The notes under the pieces were generated by a model. It did not search any database. It was given only the letters and a program-made list of their open reading frames with translations, and was not told the origin of the DNA. DNA of 64,000 bases from Streptomyces sp. Je 1-369. GTDB lineage: Bacteria > Actinomycetota > Actinomycetes > Streptomycetales > Streptomycetaceae. This document shows, piece by piece, positions 61,458-64,000 of this stretch. The DNA is taken from assembly GCF_026810505.1 (NCBI RefSeq), contig NZ_CP101750.1:339448-403447 (forward strand). The letters run 5' to 3'. The position numbers were made by a program, and so were the translations under genes. Position 1 is the first letter of the stretch. Each line of letters starts with the position of its first letter.

Positions 61458-62681
61458 ATGACAGCATCACGGAGGACCGCGCGCAGACGCGCCCTTGCCA
61501 CCGCCCTCGCCCTCTCTCTCGCCGTTCCCCTCGCGGGCGGCGCGACCGCCTTCGCCGCGACGCCGGACGGCTCCGGCCACGCCTCGGCGGGCGCCGCCCC
61601 GTCGGGCAGCGAGTCGAACGACAAGTCGACAGCCGCACTCCGGCTGCCGCGCCCCACCGGCCCGTACGCGGTCGGACGCGACACCCTGCACCTCGTCGAC
61701 AGGAGCCGTCCCGACCCGTGGGTGCCGTCGGCGGGCGCGCGTGAGCTCATGACGTCCGTGTACTACCCCGGGCGGCACGGAGGCGGGCACCCCACCGCGT
61801 ACACGTCGGAGAAGGAGGCGCGGCTCCTGCTGGAGTGGTGGAAGAAGGAGGAGCTGCTGCCCCCCGCCGCGTACGCCGCCACCCGCACCTTCGCGCGCAC
61901 CGGGGTGCGTCCCGCGCCGGGCAGGTTCCCGCTGATCGTGCTCTCCCCCGGGTTCACCGCCCCCCGCTCCACGCTGACGCACCTCGCGGAGGACCTGGCG
62001 AGCCGGGGCTTCGTCGTGGCGACCGTCGACCACGCCTACGAGTCGGCGGGCACGGCGTTCCCCGGCGGGCGCGTCCTCACCTGCCAGGCCTGCGCGCCCG
62101 TCGACGAGCCGGGCGGCGGCGAGCTCGCCACGAAGGGGCGGGCCAAGGACATCTCGTACGTCATCGACCGGCTGACCGGCGGCAAGAACGCCTGGCGGCA
62201 CGCCCGCGTGATCGACGGGAAGCGGATCGGCGCGGGCGGGCACTCCATCGGCGGGTCCGCCGCGCTCGCCGCCATGACGTCCGACCGGCGCGTGCGGGCC
62301 GGCATGAACATGGACGGTCACTTCCACACCGGCCCCACCGGCCTCGATGGCCGCCCGTTCCTGATGCTCGGCACCGAGACCACGCACACGCCGGGCGTCG
62401 AGGACGGCAAGAACTGGGACGAGACCTGGGAGGGGCTCGACGGCTGGAAGCGGTGGCTCACCGTCGAGGGCTCGGGGCACTTCACGTTCACCGACGTGCC
62501 CGTCCTCGCGGGGCAGGCGGGTGTGGACGACCCCGAGGTGCCGCTGTCGGGTGAGCGCTCCGAGCAGATCACGCGGGCCTATATCGGCGCGTTCTACGAG
62601 CAGCAGCTGCGCGGCACCCCTCAGCCGCTGCTCGATGGGCCGACGTCGGGGAATCCCGAGGTGACCTTCCAGCGGCGCTGA
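61458..62681 (+). CDS. secreted PAF-acetylhydrolase-like alpha/beta hydrolase
   Basis: The 407-residue precursor has a long basic signal (RRTARRRALATALALSLAVP ... ATAFAA). The mature enzyme shows FPLIVLSPGFTAPRSTLTHL oxyanion region, GHSIGGSAALAAM nucleophile elbow with Ser, MNMDGHFHTGPTG and GSGHFTFTDVPVLAG with the likely catalytic His. This is the PAF-acetylhydrolase/lipase branch that includes streptomycete cutinase-like esterases. Two cysteines in LTCQACAPVDEP may form a disulfide. It is divergent from the Imm49 gene. Confidence 0.87.
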   Translation: MTASRRTARRRALATALALSLAVPLAGGATAFAATPDGSGHASAGAAPSGSESNDKSTAALRLPRPTGPYAVGRDTLHLVDRSRPDPWVPSAGARELMTSVYYPGRHGGGHPTAYTSEKEARLLLEWWKKEELLPPAAYAATRTFARTGVRPAPGRFPLIVLSPGFTAPRSTLTHLAEDLASRGFVVATVDHAYESAGTAFPGGRVLTCQACAPVDEPGGGELATKGRAKDISYVIDRLTGGKNAWRHARVIDGKRIGAGGHSIGGSAALAAMTSDRRVRAGMNMDGHFHTGPTGLDGRPFLMLGTETTHTPGVEDGKNWDETWEGLDGWKRWLTVEGSGHFTFTDVPVLAGQAGVDDPEVPLSGERSEQITRAYIGAFYEQQLRGTPQPLLDGPTSGNPEVTFQRR

Positions 62682-62766
62682 CGGGCCGCCCCAAGGGGTG
62701 CAGGCCGCGCATCGTGAGCCGCCGGGCCGGGCGAGGCCCCGGCGGCACACGGCTAGCATGTAACAC

Positions 62767-63198
62767 ATGAACGAGATACCTGACCCTTACGAGCTGCGCG
62801 CGGAAGTGCCGTCCGTCGAAACCTTCCGCCGCCTGCGCACCGGCGCCGGCCTCTCCGACAGGGCCCCCGAAGCCGTCGCGCTCGCCCTGCCGAACACCTG
62901 GCACGGCGTGGTGCTGCACCACGAGGGCGAGGCGATCGGCATGGGCCGGATCATCGGCGACGGCGGCACCGCGTTCCAGCTCGTCGACATCTGCGTACAC
63001 CCCGCCCACCAGGGGCGGGGCCTCGGCAGGCGCATCATGACCGCGCTCACCGAGGAACTGGAGCGGCGCGCTCCCGCGACCGCCTACGTCTCGCTGATCG
63101 CCGACGGCCCCGCACGCTTCCTCTACGAGAAGTTCGGCTTCGCGGACACCGCGACGCACGACTCGATCGGCATGTACCGCTCGATGCCCACGCGCTGA
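62767..63198 (+). CDS. GNAT family N-acetyltransferase
   Basis: The 143-residue protein has VVLHHEGEAIGMGRIIGDGG, LVDICVHPAHQGRGLGRRIM with the acetyl-CoA loop Q-G-R-G-L-G, and FLYEKFGFADTATHDSIGMY. The text PNTWHGVV and DSIGMYRS is typical of a compact GNAT group of unknown substrate. The start at 62767 follows TAGCATGTAACAC, giving only a short leader. Monocistronic. Confidence 0.9.
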   Translation: MNEIPDPYELRAEVPSVETFRRLRTGAGLSDRAPEAVALALPNTWHGVVLHHEGEAIGMGRIIGDGGTAFQLVDICVHPAHQGRGLGRRIMTALTEELERRAPATAYVSLIADGPARFLYEKFGFADTATHDSIGMYRSMPTR

Positions 63199-63268
63199 CG
63201 CAGGCGAGGTTGGTCCGCACCAACTCCTTGACGCGGCCCCGGAGTCTGCCTTAAATCAAGTACTGAAC

Positions 63269-63305
63269 GAAGTGAACGCGACGGATCGTGCGCCGCGTTC
63301 ACTTC
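63269..63305. promoter_or_regulatory. long inverted repeat upstream of the GH16 gene
   Basis: GAAGTGAACGCG (63269-63280) and CGCGTTCACTTC (63294-63305) are exact reverse complements around 13 bases, 66 bases before the GH16 start. AAGTA and TACTT flank the outside as well. It could be an operator for a carbohydrate-responsive repressor or a leader hairpin. Confidence 0.55.
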
Positions 63306-63370
63306 TCGATACTTGTTTGTCATGCACATGCCCCATGCACGCACCCCCGCCCCCCACGCGAAGCGATGTG

Positions 63371-64000
63371 ATGACAGTGCCCACCTCCCTCAGCCGCCGT
63401 ACCAAGCTCGGCGCGCTGGCCCTTGTCTGCGGCGCCGCGAGCCTCGGCGTACTCCCCACCGCCTCGGCGGAGAACGCGCCCTCGGCCTCGACCCGCTCCG
63501 CCGCACCGAGGGCCGCCACCTTCAGCGACGACTTCAACGGCCCCGCGGGCGCCGGGGTCGACGGCGGCAAGTGGCAGATCGAGACCGGCGACAACGTCAA
63601 CAACCACGAGCGGCAGTACTACACGTCGGGCAACAAGAACGCGGCCCTCGACGGCCAAGGCAACCTGGTCATCACCGCCCGCAAGGAGAACCCCGGCAAC
63701 TACCAGTGCTGGTACGGCCGTTGTGAGTACACCTCGGCCAGGCTCAACACCTCAGGAAAGTTCACGAGCACGTACGGCCACGTCGAGGCCCGTATGAAGG
63801 TGCCGCGCGGCCAGGGCATGTGGCCCGCGTTCTGGATGCTCGGCGCCGACATCGGCAACGTGGGCTGGCCGAACAGCGGCGAGATCGACGTGATGGAGAA
63901 CGTCGGCTTCGAGCCGTCCACCGTCCACGGCACGCTGCACGGCCCCGGCTACTCGGGGTCGGGCGGGATCGGCGCGGGGTACACGCTGCCCGGCGGGGAG
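63371..64000 (+). CDS. secreted GH16 endo-beta-1,3-glucanase, 3' end cut by window edge
   Basis: The first 210 codons are present. A Sec signal (SRRTKLGALALVCGAASLGV ... TASA) is followed by a GH16 domain: FSDDFNGPAGAGVDGGKWQI, ERQYYTSGNKNAALDGQGNL, YGHVEARMKVPRGQGMWPAF and the catalytic GEIDVMENVGFEPS with its E-x-D-x-x-E residues. This type cleaves laminarin-like beta-1,3-glucans of fungal walls. ATG at 63371 is preceded only by AAGCGATGTG. The rest, possibly with a carbohydrate-binding module, lies beyond the window. Confidence 0.92.
   Translation, partial: MTVPTSLSRRTKLGALALVCGAASLGVLPTASAENAPSASTRSAAPRAATFSDDFNGPAGAGVDGGKWQIETGDNVNNHERQYYTSGNKNAALDGQGNLVITARKENPGNYQCWYGRCEYTSARLNTSGKFTSTYGHVEARMKVPRGQGMWPAFWMLGADIGNVGWPNSGEIDVMENVGFEPSTVHGTLHGPGYSGSGGIGAGYTLPGGE

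Overview
The window is about 72-74% GC by eye, its codons end almost always in G or C, GTG and TTG starts are frequent, and many gene junctions overlap as ATGA, GTGA or TGATG. Together with families largely confined to streptomycetes (endo-beta-N-acetylglucosaminidase H, DUF5133, DUF6207, PAS/GAF/ANTAR proteins, a typical Streptomyces intergenic repeat), this points to a Streptomyces chromosome. No rRNA, tRNA, CRISPR array, prophage or complete insertion sequence was seen. The mix of secreted enzymes, lone regulators, acetyltransferases and decayed genes suggests an accessory or arm-like part of the chromosome.

Left part (1-12.4 kb): a DUF3500 gene cut by the window edge, a small membrane protein, a DinB/DUF664 protein, an NTF2-like protein, a first formylglycine-generating-enzyme-like protein, an HTH regulator coupled to a serine beta-lactamase-family protein behind two tandem palindromes, an ABC exporter operon closed by its own MerR regulator, a PAS-GAF-ANTAR protein, an epimerase remnant, and a secreted seven-repeat FG-GAP protein.

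12.4-28 kb: a large acyl-CoA dehydrogenase, a strong terminator, an EndoH-type secreted glycosidase, a methyltransferase, a phosphoesterase, a second FGE-like protein, a complete xanthine dehydrogenase operon (FeS/FAD subunit, molybdenum subunit, XdhC) with an unexplained 25-residue ORF upstream, DUF5133, and a pair of isochorismatase-fold hydrolases (one cytoplasmic, one lipoprotein) divergent from a GlxA-type regulator.

28-45 kb: DoxX/AraC divergent pair, LLM flavoprotein, a helical-repeat protein, an amino-acid permease linked through a 22-codon ORF to a GNAT enzyme, HxlR/Gfo-Idh-MocA divergent pair, a cluster of decayed genes (36.3-37.4 kb), a TIGR01777 epimerase, a degenerate histidine-kinase-like ATPase, a desaturase-LysE exporter pair, a P-loop protein and a serine/threonine dehydratase.

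45-64 kb: secreted and membrane hypotheticals, DUF6207, a MITE-like element at the stop codon of a membrane protein gene, a PaaX-GNAT operon divergent from a lipase-like hydrolase with a palindrome between them, a HIT hydrolase, an HPP membrane protein, a catalytic-domain-only alanyl-tRNA synthetase homologue behind an alanine-rich leader ORF and a hairpin over its ribosome-binding site, a Tat-exported DJ-1 protein, a YrdC/Sua5 protein, a Tat-exported TolB-amidohydrolase fusion, an orphan Imm49 protein, a secreted PAF-acetylhydrolase-like esterase, a GNAT protein and the start of a secreted GH16 beta-glucanase.

The most unusual elements are the leader/hairpin arrangement at the AlaRS homologue, the twin isochorismatases, the MITE-like repeat, the tiny coupled ORFs, and the repeated finding of short tandem-repeat expansions inside otherwise ordinary genes.
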